This document shows positions 46,815 to 56,668 of a stretch of DNA of 64,000 bases, piece after piece (position 1 is the first letter of the stretch; each line of letters opens with the position of its first letter). Origin of the DNA: Tardiphaga sp. (GTDB lineage: Bacteria > Pseudomonadota > Alphaproteobacteria > Rhizobiales > Xanthobacteraceae); assembly GCF_028290495.1 (NCBI RefSeq), contig NZ_JAQGJT010000159.1:1-64000 (forward strand). Direction: 5' to 3'. The position numbers and the translations under genes were made by a program. Below the pieces are notes generated by a model. The model ran no database searches. It worked only from the letters and a program-made list of their open reading frames with translations, and was not told the DNA's origin.

Positions 46815-47036
46815 GACCGCTGTTCCTTCAAGGTTTTCCTCCCTGCGGTCAACGCCTTTCGCGTCATCGGGCTGCAATGCCTTTTGGGACGTCATGGCCA
46901 GAGCGGACCTGACACCTGCTGAACATACCCGAACAGGCACTATTCCCGTCGCGGGCTGCGGTCCCAAAGCAGCCATCGGCCCCACATCCGCGCGCACTCT
47001 CCTTGAATAGCGCAAAGCTCCCTACCCCAAACGCAC

Positions 47037-47066
47037 CGCGCCGGCCCGATGGCTCGGGCCGGCGCG
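47037..47066 (-). terminator. Strong hairpin CGCGCCGGCCCGA-TGGC-TCGGGCCGGCGCG downstream of the substrate-binding gene
   Basis: 13-bp perfect stem; no clear T-run. Confidence 0.5.
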
Positions 47067-47100
47067 GCAACTGGATCAATCCTGCGCGAAGTGGCGCGGA

Positions 47101-48726
47101 TCAGTCCTTCTTGTCGATGTTCCAGAACACCGGGGTCGCGGCGCCCGGCAACACGCCGGTCAGCGACTTCCGCCATACGCTCGGCACGCGGTATTCGCCG
47201 AGCGGCAGATACGCGACCTGCTCATAGGCGCGGGCCTGAACTTCGGCAGCGGCAGCCTTCTGCTCTTCGGGTGTCGATGCACGGGCGTACTTGTCGCGCA
47301 GTTCTTCCATCTTCGGGTCATCGAACCAGCCGAACCAGCCGGTGGCCTTGCCGCGGCCCGAGGTCGAGACGTTGGAGACCGGATTGAGAATGTCCGCAAC
47401 CACCCAGTTGGTGAAGAACATGTTCCAGCCGCCCTCCTTGACGGGCTTCTGGGAGGCACGGCGGGTAACAACCGTCTGCCAGTCCGTCGCCTGCACTTCG
47501 ACCTTGAAGCCGGCATCGCGCAGCAGCTGCGCCGCCACGATCGGCTGCGGTTTCAACGTGGTGACGTCGGTCGGCGCCATGATCACGACGGGGGTGCCAT
47601 CATAACCGGATTCGGCGAGCGCCTTCTTGGCCTCCGCCAAGCCGCTGCCCTTGATCAAGGTCTCGGCGCCCGCTTCAGTCGCATTCGGCGTACCGCAGCC
47701 GAACAGCGCGCCGCAGACCTTGTAGTATTCGGGATTGCCGACCAGCGCATCGAGCACCGGTTTTTGATTCATCGCGAGGAAGGCCGCGCGGCGAACCTTG
47801 ACGTTATCGAACGGCGGGAGCAGGAAGTTCATCCGTCCGAGCGTCTGGAAGCCCAGCGTATTGAGGACCTCAAGCTTGAGGTCCTTGTCCTTGGACAGAA
47901 CCGGGAGCAGATCGTAGGGACCGTTCTCCATGAAATCGATATCGCCGGACTGCAGCGCGTTCACCGCGGTCTGCGCATCGGGCATCGTGATCCACTCGAC
48001 GCGGTCGACCTTGACGACCTTGCCGCCGGCAGCCCAGCTCGCGGGCTCGGAGCGCGGCACGTAGTCCTTGTTCTTCTCGTAGACGGCCTTCACGCCGGGC
48101 TGGAATTCAGCCTGCACGAACTTGAACGGGCCGGAGCCAATCTGCTCGGCGATCGACTTGCCGGCGGGCGTTTCCGCCAGACGCTTCGGCATCATGAACG
48201 GCACCAGCGACGACGGCTTGGCGATCGAGTCCAGCACCAGGCCGTAGGGCTCCTTCAGCGTCAGCACGATGGTTTTGGCGTCGGGCGCCTCGATGCTCTT
48301 GGTGAAGTCCATGAGCTTCTGGCCCATGCCGTCGCTGCGGCCCCAGCGCTTCAACGAAGCGACGCAATCCTCGGCGGTGACGGCCGGGCCGTCATGCCAC
48401 TTCAAACCATCGCGCAGCGTGAAGGTGTAGACCAGCTTGTCGTCGGAAACCTTGAAGCTCGCCATCTGCGGCTGAATCTTGAAGTCCGAATCCATCGCCA
48501 GCAAGGTGTCGTAAACCATGTAGCCATGATCGCGCGTGATGTAGGCCGTGGTGATGCCGGGATCGATGACGCGCAGATCGGAGTGCATCACCGCGGTGAT
48601 GGTCTTGCCGGCGGCGAAGGCCGGGAAGGCGAAGGTCGGCAGCGCCAGTGCGGCTGCGACGACCGCGCCGGTCAGCGCGGATTTCGAGAACGTCGCGGAA
48701 TTCCGCCAACGTGAGATCATGGACAT
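47101..48726 (-). CDS. Peptide ABC transporter substrate-binding protein (SBP family 5)
   Basis: Signal peptide; MHSDLRVIDPGITTAYITRDHGYMVYDTL...FKVSDDKLVYTFTLRDGLKWHDGPAVTAEDCVASLKRW. Confidence 0.9.
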   Translation of the reverse strand: MSMISRWRNSATFSKSALTGAVVAAALALPTFAFPAFAAGKTITAVMHSDLRVIDPGITTAYITRDHGYMVYDTLLAMDSDFKIQPQMASFKVSDDKLVYTFTLRDGLKWHDGPAVTAEDCVASLKRWGRSDGMGQKLMDFTKSIEAPDAKTIVLTLKEPYGLVLDSIAKPSSLVPFMMPKRLAETPAGKSIAEQIGSGPFKFVQAEFQPGVKAVYEKNKDYVPRSEPASWAAGGKVVKVDRVEWITMPDAQTAVNALQSGDIDFMENGPYDLLPVLSKDKDLKLEVLNTLGFQTLGRMNFLLPPFDNVKVRRAAFLAMNQKPVLDALVGNPEYYKVCGALFGCGTPNATEAGAETLIKGSGLAEAKKALAESGYDGTPVVIMAPTDVTTLKPQPIVAAQLLRDAGFKVEVQATDWQTVVTRRASQKPVKEGGWNMFFTNWVVADILNPVSNVSTSGRGKATGWFGWFDDPKMEELRDKYARASTPEEQKAAAAEVQARAYEQVAYLPLGEYRVPSVWRKSLTGVLPGAATPVFWNIDKKD

Positions 48727-49015
48727 CGTTCACTCCTGATTGGATACTGATCATCGATCGATGATTCAGTGTGCAACGCGACGGAATATTAGGCGGTCGC
48801 GGCGTACTGCCTTTATCTTTTAGACATCAAAGACTTGCATCAAGCGCGCGTCGCGTCAATGCGGTTTTATACCGGGCAGTTCACCCGCGGCGCGTGGAGT
48901 TGCCAATGCAAATCCACTGCTGCTAAGGCTCGCTTGACGGCCCGATCCCTCCGCATGCCACGCGCGCATCGACGCCGAACAACAAACGAAATTCTCATCC
49001 ACAAGGAAGTTGCCG

Positions 49016-50149
49016 ATGAATCCCGCCAACCTGCCGTTCGACACCGAGGCCATGCTGCAAGGCCTGCGCGTGTGGGTCGAGTGCGAGAGCCCGACCTGGG
49101 ACGCCAACGCCGTCAACAGCATGCTCGATCTCGCGGCGCGCGACATGGCGATCATGGGTGCGACCATCGAGCGCATCGCCGGACGCCAGGGATTCGGCGG
49201 CTGCATCCGCGCACGTTTTCCACATCCTAAATTCGGCGAGCCGGGCATTCTGATCGCGGGCCACATGGACACAGTGCATCCGGTCGGCACCATCGAGAAG
49301 CTGAAGTGGCGCCGCGAAGGAGCCAGGTGCTACGGCCCCGCGATCTGCGACATGAAGGGCGGCAACTATCTCTCGCTGGAAGCGATCCGCCAGCTGGCGC
49401 GCGCATCCTTCACCACGCCGCTGCCGATCACCGTGCTGTTCACGCCCGACGAGGAAGTCGGCACGCCGTCAACGCGCGACATCATCGAGGCGGAAGCCGC
49501 ACGCAACAAATACGTGCTGGTGCCGGAGCCCGCCGGCCGCGGCGGCAAGGGCGTCGTCACCGGGCGCTACGCGATTGCACGCTTCAACCTCGAAACCATC
49601 GGCACGCCCAGCCATTCCGGCGCCACGCTGTCGAACGGCCGTTCCGCGATTCGCGAGATGGCGCGCCAGATCATCGCGATCGACGAGATGACCGGGCCGG
49701 ACTGCACCTTCAGCGTCGGCGTCGTGCATGGCGGACAATGGGTCAACTGCGTGGCTTCGTCCTGCACCGCCGAAGCGCTCAGCATGGCGAAGCGCCAGGC
49801 CGATCTCGACGCCGGCGTCGAGCGCATGCTGGCGCTGTCAGGCACGTCCAACGACGTCACCTTCAAGGTGACGCGCGGCGTTACCCGCCCGGTGTGGGAA
49901 CCGGATGCCGGCACCATGGCGCTGTATGAGAAGGCCCGCCTGATTGCCAAGGATCTCGGTGTCGATCTCGGTCACGAAAGCTCCGGCGGCGGCTCCGACG
50001 GCAATTTCACCGGCGCGATGGGTATCCCGACACTGGATGGCCTCGGCGTCCGCGGCGCCGACATGCACACGCTCAACGAGTACATCGAAGTCGACAGCCT
50101 CGTCGAACGCGGCCGTCTGATGGCAGGTTTGCTGGCGACGCTGGATTGA
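49016..50149 (+). CDS. M20 family metallopeptidase (glutamate carboxypeptidase-like)
   Basis: ILIAGHMDTVHP, CDMKGG, FTPDEEVGTPSTR, SSGGGSDGNF metal/active-site motifs. Confidence 0.88.
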   Translation: MNPANLPFDTEAMLQGLRVWVECESPTWDANAVNSMLDLAARDMAIMGATIERIAGRQGFGGCIRARFPHPKFGEPGILIAGHMDTVHPVGTIEKLKWRREGARCYGPAICDMKGGNYLSLEAIRQLARASFTTPLPITVLFTPDEEVGTPSTRDIIEAEAARNKYVLVPEPAGRGGKGVVTGRYAIARFNLETIGTPSHSGATLSNGRSAIREMARQIIAIDEMTGPDCTFSVGVVHGGQWVNCVASSCTAEALSMAKRQADLDAGVERMLALSGTSNDVTFKVTRGVTRPVWEPDAGTMALYEKARLIAKDLGVDLGHESSGGGSDGNFTGAMGIPTLDGLGVRGADMHTLNEYIEVDSLVERGRLMAGLLATLD

Positions 50150-50334
50150 TGCACAAGGGACCGGTGTCTGCGCGCCATTAAGGCGCGCAGACAGTGGCGG
50201 TGGCACAGGTTTTGCTCATCCGAATACAGTAGTTATCGACAGTGAGGCCCATGACAAACATCTTCAACGAGCCCGTTTCCTTCGTGATTCCGCGAGGCCC
50301 GACATCGGGCCGCGCCGTCCGATAGGAACGCGCC

Positions 50335-51276
50335 ATGCTCGGTTACCTCATTCGTCGAATTCTCGCCGCCATCCCCGTGATGGGCGTCGTGGCGCTGTTC
50401 GTATTCCTCTTGCTGCGTCTGACGCCCGGCGATCCCGCCGCGATTCTCGCAGGCGATAACGCCACGCCGGAGCAGCTCGACCGCATCCGCACACAACTCG
50501 GCCTCAACGAACCGCTTTATACACAGTTCATTTCGTGGATCGGCCGGCTGCTGCACGGCGATCTCGGCACGTCGCTGATTTCCAACGTGCCGGTGCTGCA
50601 GATGATCGGCCAGCGCGTCGAGCCCTCGCTGTCAGTCGCGCTCAGCGTCATGCTGGTGTCGATTGTCGTGGCCGTCCCGCTCGGCGTTATTGCCGCTTGG
50701 AAGCATGGCACCTGGATCGACCGCTTCGTGATGGCGCTGTCGGTGATCGGCTTTTCGGTACCGGTGTTCGTGATCGGCTATGTGCTGATCCAGATTTTCG
50801 CAATCGAGCTGCGCTGGCTGCCGGTGCAGGGCTTCCGCAGCATCTTCCGCGGCTTCGGTCCGTTCTTTGAGCGCATCATCCTGCCGACCATCGCGCTGTC
50901 CTTCATCTATGTCGCGCTGATCGCCCGCATGACACGCGCCGCAATGCTCGACGTGCTCGGCGAAGACTATGTCCGTACCGCGCGCGCCAAGGGCATCAAC
51001 GAAAGCGGTGTGCTGCTGCGTCATGCGCTGCGTAACGCTGCCGTGCCGGTCATCACCGTGATCGGCACCGGCTTCGCGCTGCTGATCTCCGGCGTCGTTG
51101 TCACCGAGAGCGTGTTCAACCTGCCGGGTGTCGGGCGACTGACGGTCGACGCGGTGCTGGCGCGGGACTTCCCCGTAATCCAGGCCATGATTTTGCTGAC
51201 CTCCGGCATTTACGTCCTGGTCAATTTGCTGATCGATCTAGCCTATTCGCTGCTCGATCCCAGAATTCGTTACTAG
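50335..51276 (+). CDS. Peptide ABC transporter permease, DppB-like
   Basis: MLGYLIRRILAAIPVMGVVALFVFLLLRLTPGDPA..., EEA-like permease loop. Confidence 0.9.
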   Translation: MLGYLIRRILAAIPVMGVVALFVFLLLRLTPGDPAAILAGDNATPEQLDRIRTQLGLNEPLYTQFISWIGRLLHGDLGTSLISNVPVLQMIGQRVEPSLSVALSVMLVSIVVAVPLGVIAAWKHGTWIDRFVMALSVIGFSVPVFVIGYVLIQIFAIELRWLPVQGFRSIFRGFGPFFERIILPTIALSFIYVALIARMTRAAMLDVLGEDYVRTARAKGINESGVLLRHALRNAAVPVITVIGTGFALLISGVVVTESVFNLPGVGRLTVDAVLARDFPVIQAMILLTSGIYVLVNLLIDLAYSLLDPRIRY

Positions 51277-51286
51277 GAATCCGTAG

Positions 51287-52171
51287 ATGGCGATCGACTC
51301 CCTCCCCAATACGGCCCTTCCCTCACGCGGCGGACCGTCCCTAGGCTTCCTCACCGCCACGCCGATCATCGCGGTGGCGACGGTTTGCCTGGCGCTGGTC
51401 ATCCTGTCGGCTATCTTCGCGCCCTGGCTGACCTCGCACGATCCGCAGCTGCTGTTGCCGGCGGAGCGGCTGAAGCCATCCAGTATGCAATACCTGCTCG
51501 GCACCGATGCCTATGGCCGCGACGTGCTGGCGCGCATTCTCTATGGCGGTCGCATCTCGCTGTTGATCGGTCTCGGCGCCGCCGCGATCAGCATCGCCAT
51601 CGGCCTGCTGATCGGCCTGGTGGCCGGCTTCTTCAAATGGGTCGACGCCATCCTGATGCGCGTAATGGATGGCCTGATGGCAATGCCGAGCGTGCTGCTG
51701 GCAATCGCCGTGGTGTCGCTGTCGGGCGCCAGCCTGACCACCGTGATGATCGCGATCACCATTCCGGAAATTCCCCGCGTCGCACGGCTGGTACGCTCCG
51801 TCGTGCTGTCGGCGCGCGAGGAGCCCTATGTGGAAGCCGCGATTTCGCTCGGCACCAGCCTGCCCAAGATCATGTGGCGGCATCTGATGCCTAACACCGT
51901 AGCGCCGCTCATCGTGCAGGGCACCTACATCGCCGCTTCCGCGATCCTGACCGAAGCGATTCTGTCCTTCCTCGGCGCCGGCATCAGCCCGGAGACGCCG
52001 ACCTGGGGCAATATCATGGCCGAAGGCCGTGCCTTCTTCCAGATCAAGCCGTCGCTGATCTTCTGGCCAGGCCTGTTGCTGTCGATCGCGATCCTTTCCG
52101 TCAACCTGATCGGCGACGCGGCGCGCGATGCGCTCGATCCCCGCATGAAGCAGCGGGAGAGCGGCAAATGA
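51287..52171 (+). CDS. Peptide ABC transporter permease, DppC-like
   Basis: LLGTDAYGRDVLARILYGGRISLLIGL ... NPxx; LPKIMWRHLMPNTVAPLIVQ. Confidence 0.9.
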   Translation: MAIDSLPNTALPSRGGPSLGFLTATPIIAVATVCLALVILSAIFAPWLTSHDPQLLLPAERLKPSSMQYLLGTDAYGRDVLARILYGGRISLLIGLGAAAISIAIGLLIGLVAGFFKWVDAILMRVMDGLMAMPSVLLAIAVVSLSGASLTTVMIAITIPEIPRVARLVRSVVLSAREEPYVEAAISLGTSLPKIMWRHLMPNTVAPLIVQGTYIAASAILTEAILSFLGAGISPETPTWGNIMAEGRAFFQIKPSLIFWPGLLLSIAILSVNLIGDAARDALDPRMKQRESGK

Positions 52172-53880
52172 ACGAACACATGAACGATCAACTGAACCAA
52201 CAGCTCGGCAAGCCCGTCAACACCAACCCGCTGGTCCTCGAAGTCAACAATCTCGTCGTCGGCGTCGGCAAGGACGGCGGCGGCAAGAAGATCATCGACG
52301 GCATCTCCCTGCAGGTCCGCCAGGGCGAAACACTGTGCGTGGTCGGCGAAAGCGGCTCCGGCAAATCGGTGACCTCTTTGTCGACGATGGGCCTGCTGCC
52401 CCGCGATTCACTGAAGGCGATCGGCGGCAGCATCAAGCTGGTCGGCGAGGACGTTCTGCAGGCCAGCGACCGCCGGCTGCGGCAGTTGCGCGCCACCACG
52501 ATGGCGATGATCTTCCAGGAGCCGATGACGGCGCTCAATCCCGTCGTCCCGGTCGGCAACCAGATCGATGAGGTGCTGCGCACCCACACCGACCTGAATG
52601 CCTCGGCACGCCGCAAGCGCATCCTCGACATGATGGATCAGGTCCGCCTGCCCGACGTAAAGCGCATCTTCGGCTCCTATCCGCATCGCCTGTCCGGCGG
52701 CCAGCGCCAGCGCATCATGATCGCGATGGCCCTGGTGCTGGAGCCAAAACTGCTGATCGCCGACGAGCCGACCACCGCGCTCGACGTCACCACGCAGAAG
52801 CAGATCCTTGCTTTGATGCGCGACCTTCAGAAGGACCACGGCACCGCCGTGCTGTTCATCACCCATGATATGGGCGTGGTCGCCGAGATCGCCGACCGCG
52901 TCGCGGTGATGCGTCATGGCAGGCTGGTCGAAACCGGCACGCTCGACGGCATCCTGCGCGCACCAACGGAAGAGTACACCCGCAACCTGCTGCAGGCGGT
53001 ACCGAGTCTGGTGCCGCGCGCGCCGCGCATCCAGGCAGAGATCCAGCCGGTGGTTCTGGAAGCCAACGAGCTGGGCAAGGTCTATCGCGAGCGCTCGTTC
53101 TTCGGCAAAGCCCGCGAAGTGGCGGCCGCCAAGGACGTGACGCTGACGCTGCGCAAGGGCCGCACGCTCGGCATCGTCGGCGAAAGCGGCTCCGGCAAGT
53201 CCACCGTGGCACGCTGCCTGGTGCGCCTGATCGATCCGACGTCCGGCGGCATCCGCCTTTCCGGCCGCGAGATCTCCGACCTGTCGCGCCAAACGCTGCA
53301 GCCGCATCGCAAGAAGATCCAGATCATCTTCCAGGATCCGTATCGCTCGCTGAACCCGCGCATCACCATCGGCGAGTCGATCGCCGAAGGCCCGATCAAC
53401 TACGGGGTCAAACACAAGGACGCGATGGCCCGGGCGCGCGAACTGCTCGAACTGGTCGACCTGCCCGCGGATGCGGTGTCGCGCTATCCGCACCAGTTCT
53501 CCGGTGGTCAGCGCCAGCGTATCGCCATTGCACGCGCGCTTGCGCTGGAGCCCGACGTGCTGGTCGCGGACGAAGCCTGCTCGGCGCTTGACGTTTCAGT
53601 GCAGGCGCAGGTGTTGCGGCTGCTCGACGACATCCAGACCCGTCTGGGCATCGCGATCCTGTTCATCACCCACGATCTGCGCGTCGCGGCGCAAATCTGC
53701 GACGACGTCGCCGTGATGCAGCATGGCGTCGTGGTCGAACAGGGCCCGGCCGGCGAAGTCCTCACAAATCCGCAACAGGCCTATACCCGCCAGCTGCTTG
53801 ACGCAGCGCCCGGACGGGGATGGGATTTCGCCAACTTCCGGCCGGTCGCGCCGCTCGAAGTTGCGACTGCGGCGATCTAA
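52168..53880 (+). CDS. Fused peptide ABC transporter ATPase (DppD-DppF-like)
   Basis: Two Walker A ([22 protein letters not shown]) and two LSGGQ-type signatures. Confidence 0.92.
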   Translation: MNEHMNDQLNQQLGKPVNTNPLVLEVNNLVVGVGKDGGGKKIIDGISLQVRQGETLCVVGESGSGKSVTSLSTMGLLPRDSLKAIGGSIKLVGEDVLQASDRRLRQLRATTMAMIFQEPMTALNPVVPVGNQIDEVLRTHTDLNASARRKRILDMMDQVRLPDVKRIFGSYPHRLSGGQRQRIMIAMALVLEPKLLIADEPTTALDVTTQKQILALMRDLQKDHGTAVLFITHDMGVVAEIADRVAVMRHGRLVETGTLDGILRAPTEEYTRNLLQAVPSLVPRAPRIQAEIQPVVLEANELGKVYRERSFFGKAREVAAAKDVTLTLRKGRTLGIVGESGSGKSTVARCLVRLIDPTSGGIRLSGREISDLSRQTLQPHRKKIQIIFQDPYRSLNPRITIGESIAEGPINYGVKHKDAMARARELLELVDLPADAVSRYPHQFSGGQRQRIAIARALALEPDVLVADEACSALDVSVQAQVLRLLDDIQTRLGIAILFITHDLRVAAQICDDVAVMQHGVVVEQGPAGEVLTNPQQAYTRQLLDAAPGRGWDFANFRPVAPLEVATAAI

Positions 53881-53887
53881 CCTCCCT

Positions 53888-53937
53888 GTGTCATTCCGGG
53901 GCGTGCGCGCAAGCTGCGTGCGAACCCGGAACGACAA
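53888..53937. repeat. Intergenic palindromic repeat, family A
   Basis: TGTCATTCCGGGGCG...CGAACCCGGAACGACAA; related copies at 58126 and 59174. Confidence 0.65.
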
Positions 53938-53958
53938 CCCCTGACCTGAGATGAATTC

Positions 53959-55491
53959 ATGACCCGTATCGCTGTCGGCGGCTTCCTGCACGAGACCAAT
54001 ACCTTCGCACCCACCAAGGCGACTTACGAATCCTTCGTGCATGGCGGCGGCTGGCCGGCCATGACGCACGGCGCAGACGTGCTCAAGGTGATGCGCGGCA
54101 TCAATGTCGGCCTCGCCGGCTTCAACGAGGAAGCCGAAGCCCGGGGCTGGGAGCTGGTGCCGACCATCGCCTGCGGCGCCAGTCCCTCGGCGCATGTGAC
54201 GAAAGATGCGTTCGAGCGTATCGTCACCGAGATGGTCGAGGGCATCAAGGCCGCGCTGCCGGTTGACGCCGTCTACCTCGATTTACACGGCGCGATGGTC
54301 ACCGAACATCTCGACGACGGCGAGGCCGAAGTCGCCAGGCGCGTGCGGCAGGTGATCGGCCCCGACGTTCCCTTCGTCATCAGCCTCGACCTGCACGGCA
54401 ACATCTCGCCTGAACTGGTCGAAGACACCGACGCGCTGATCGCTTACCGCACCTATCCGCATGTCGACATGGCCGACACCGGCCGCGCCGCCGCGCGCCA
54501 TATGACACTACTTTTGTCCGGCCAGAAATTTGCCAAGGCCTTCCGTCAACTGCCGTTCCTGATTCCGATCAGCTGGCAGTGCACCAACGACCAGCCGACC
54601 AAGGGCATCTACGAGATGCTTGCCGCGCTGGAAGACGATCAGGTCCCCACCCTGTCGTTTTGCCCGGGCTTTCCGGCCGCCGACTTTCCGCATTGCTGCC
54701 CGAGCGTTTTCGCCTATGGCGTCACGCAGGCTGACGCCAACGCTGCCGCCGATACGGTCGTGCGGCTGGTGAGCGGCCACGAAAACGATTTCGACGGCAA
54801 GATCTACACGCCGGACGAAGGCGTGTTGCATGCGATGGAATTGGCGAAGACCGCGTCCAGGCCGATCGTGATCGCTGACACCCAGGACAACCCCGGCGCC
54901 GGCGGCGATTCCGACACCACCGGGATGCTCGCCGCTTTGGTCCGCTGCAAGGCCACCCGCGCCTCGATCGGCGTGATCTACGATCCCGTCTCCGCCAAGG
55001 CCGCGCATGACGCCGGCGAAGGCGCCAGCGTCACGCTGTCGCTCGGCGGCAAGTCCGGCATCCCCGGCGACGCCCCCTATCAAGCGACCTTCGTGGTCGA
55101 GAAACTCTCCGACGGCCAGTTCGTCGCCGGCGGTCCCTATTACGGCGGCCGCGACATGGACATGGGCCCCTCCGCCTGCCTGCGCATCGACGGCGTCCGC
55201 GTTGTCATCTCCTCGCACAAGGCGCAGCTTGCCGATCAGGCGATGTACCGCTTCGTCGGCATCGAGCCGACCACCGAGGCGATCCTCGTCAACAAGAGCT
55301 CGGTGCACTTCCGCGCCGACTTCGAACCGATTGCCGAACGACTGCTGATCTGCGCCGCCCCCGGCGCGATGCCGGCTGACACGTCGACGCTCCCCTGGAC
55401 GCGACTGCGCCCGGGCATCCGCCTCAAACCCAACGGCGTGCCCTTCACGCCGACCACCGCCTCGCCCACCCTCGCGCCTGTGAACGGATAA
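53959..55491 (+). CDS. M81 family metallopeptidase (MlrC-like)
   Basis: RIAVGGFLHETNTFAP; DAVYLDLHGAMVTE; SLDLHGNISPELVE. Confidence 0.9.
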   Translation: MTRIAVGGFLHETNTFAPTKATYESFVHGGGWPAMTHGADVLKVMRGINVGLAGFNEEAEARGWELVPTIACGASPSAHVTKDAFERIVTEMVEGIKAALPVDAVYLDLHGAMVTEHLDDGEAEVARRVRQVIGPDVPFVISLDLHGNISPELVEDTDALIAYRTYPHVDMADTGRAAARHMTLLLSGQKFAKAFRQLPFLIPISWQCTNDQPTKGIYEMLAALEDDQVPTLSFCPGFPAADFPHCCPSVFAYGVTQADANAAADTVVRLVSGHENDFDGKIYTPDEGVLHAMELAKTASRPIVIADTQDNPGAGGDSDTTGMLAALVRCKATRASIGVIYDPVSAKAAHDAGEGASVTLSLGGKSGIPGDAPYQATFVVEKLSDGQFVAGGPYYGGRDMDMGPSACLRIDGVRVVISSHKAQLADQAMYRFVGIEPTTEAILVNKSSVHFRADFEPIAERLLICAAPGAMPADTSTLPWTRLRPGIRLKPNGVPFTPTTASPTLAPVNG

Positions 55492-55495
55492 TCCC

Positions 55496-56668
55496 ATGCC
55501 TACACTCGACCGCATCGAAGGTTTCGCAGACGAACTCACCGCCATCCGCCGCGACCTGCACGCCCATCCGGAAATCGGCTTCGAGGAAGTCCGCACCTCC
55601 GGCATCGTCGCCGAGAAGCTGGCGAGCTGGGGTATCGAAGTGCATCGCGGCCTCGGCACCACCGGCGTGGTCGGCGTGCTCAAGGGCAACGGCAGCGGCA
55701 GCAAGCGGATCGGCCTGCGTGCCGACATGGACGCGCTGCCTATGGAAGAGAACACCAATCTGAAATGGCGCTCCACCGTCCCCGGCCGCTTCCACGGCTG
55801 CGGCCATGACGGCCACACCACGACGCTGCTCGGCACCGCGCGCTATCTCGCCGAGACCCGCAATTTCGACGGCACCGTGCACTTCATTTTCCAGCCCGCC
55901 GAAGAAGGCCTCGGCGGCGCGCGCGCGATGATCAAGGACGGGCTGTTCAAACAGTTTCCCTGCGACGAGATCTACGGCATGCACAACGCGCCGGACCTCA
56001 ATCACGGCGAGGTCTCGATCTTCGCCGGCCCCGGTATGGCGGCGGCGGATTTCTTCGACATCGTCATCACCGGTTTCGGCGGCCATGGCGCGCGGCCCGA
56101 ACGCTCCAAGGATCCGGTGGTGATCGCGATGACGCTCGGCCAGGCGCTGCAGAGCATCGTCAGCCGCAATGTCGATCCGCTGCAGGCGGCGGTGCTGTCG
56201 ATCACCCAGATTCACTCCGGCTCGGCCTATAACGTGATCCCGGACGAAGCCAAACTGTGCGGCACCATTCGCACCTTCGACGAAAAGATCCGGCTGCAGA
56301 TCCGCGAGCGGATGCGCACGCTCGCCGCCGGCATCGCGACCGCCTTCGATGTCGATATCAAGGTCGATATCCGCGACGGCTTCAGCGTGCTGATCAACCA
56401 GGAAGAACAGGCCAAGGCGATCGAGGACGTCGCCCGTACCATCGTCGGCACCGAGAACGTGTTCACCACGTCGCAGCCGAAGATGGGCTCCGAGGACTTC
56501 GCCGATATGCTGCACGCCGTGCCCGGCGCCTATTTCTGGCTCGGCCAGGAAGGCTCGGTGCCGGTGCATAATCCCGGCTATTATTTCGACGACAAGGCGC
56601 TGCCGATCGGCGCCAGCATTTTTGCCCGCATCATCGAGACCCGGCTTCCGGTCGCAGCCCATGGCTAA
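55496..56668 (+). CDS. M20 family amidohydrolase (hippurate hydrolase-like)
   Basis: RRDLHAHPEIGFEE; GLRADMDALPMEE; FHGCGHDGHTTTLLG; FQPAEEG. Confidence 0.92.
   Translation: MPTLDRIEGFADELTAIRRDLHAHPEIGFEEVRTSGIVAEKLASWGIEVHRGLGTTGVVGVLKGNGSGSKRIGLRADMDALPMEENTNLKWRSTVPGRFHGCGHDGHTTTLLGTARYLAETRNFDGTVHFIFQPAEEGLGGARAMIKDGLFKQFPCDEIYGMHNAPDLNHGEVSIFAGPGMAAADFFDIVITGFGGHGARPERSKDPVVIAMTLGQALQSIVSRNVDPLQAAVLSITQIHSGSAYNVIPDEAKLCGTIRTFDEKIRLQIRERMRTLAAGIATAFDVDIKVDIRDGFSVLINQEEQAKAIEDVARTIVGTENVFTTSQPKMGSEDFADMLHAVPGAYFWLGQEGSVPVHNPGYYFDDKALPIGASIFARIIETRLPVAAHG

Noticed and set aside
46677-47015. 112-aa minus-strand ORF containing VAELVDARDLKSQGLI
   Set aside because: Translation of the truncated tRNA-Leu gene, a common false ORF
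52408-53493. Long minus-strand ORF (361 aa) antisense to the fused ABC ATPase
   Set aside because: Typical high-GC antisense open frame with no family motifs
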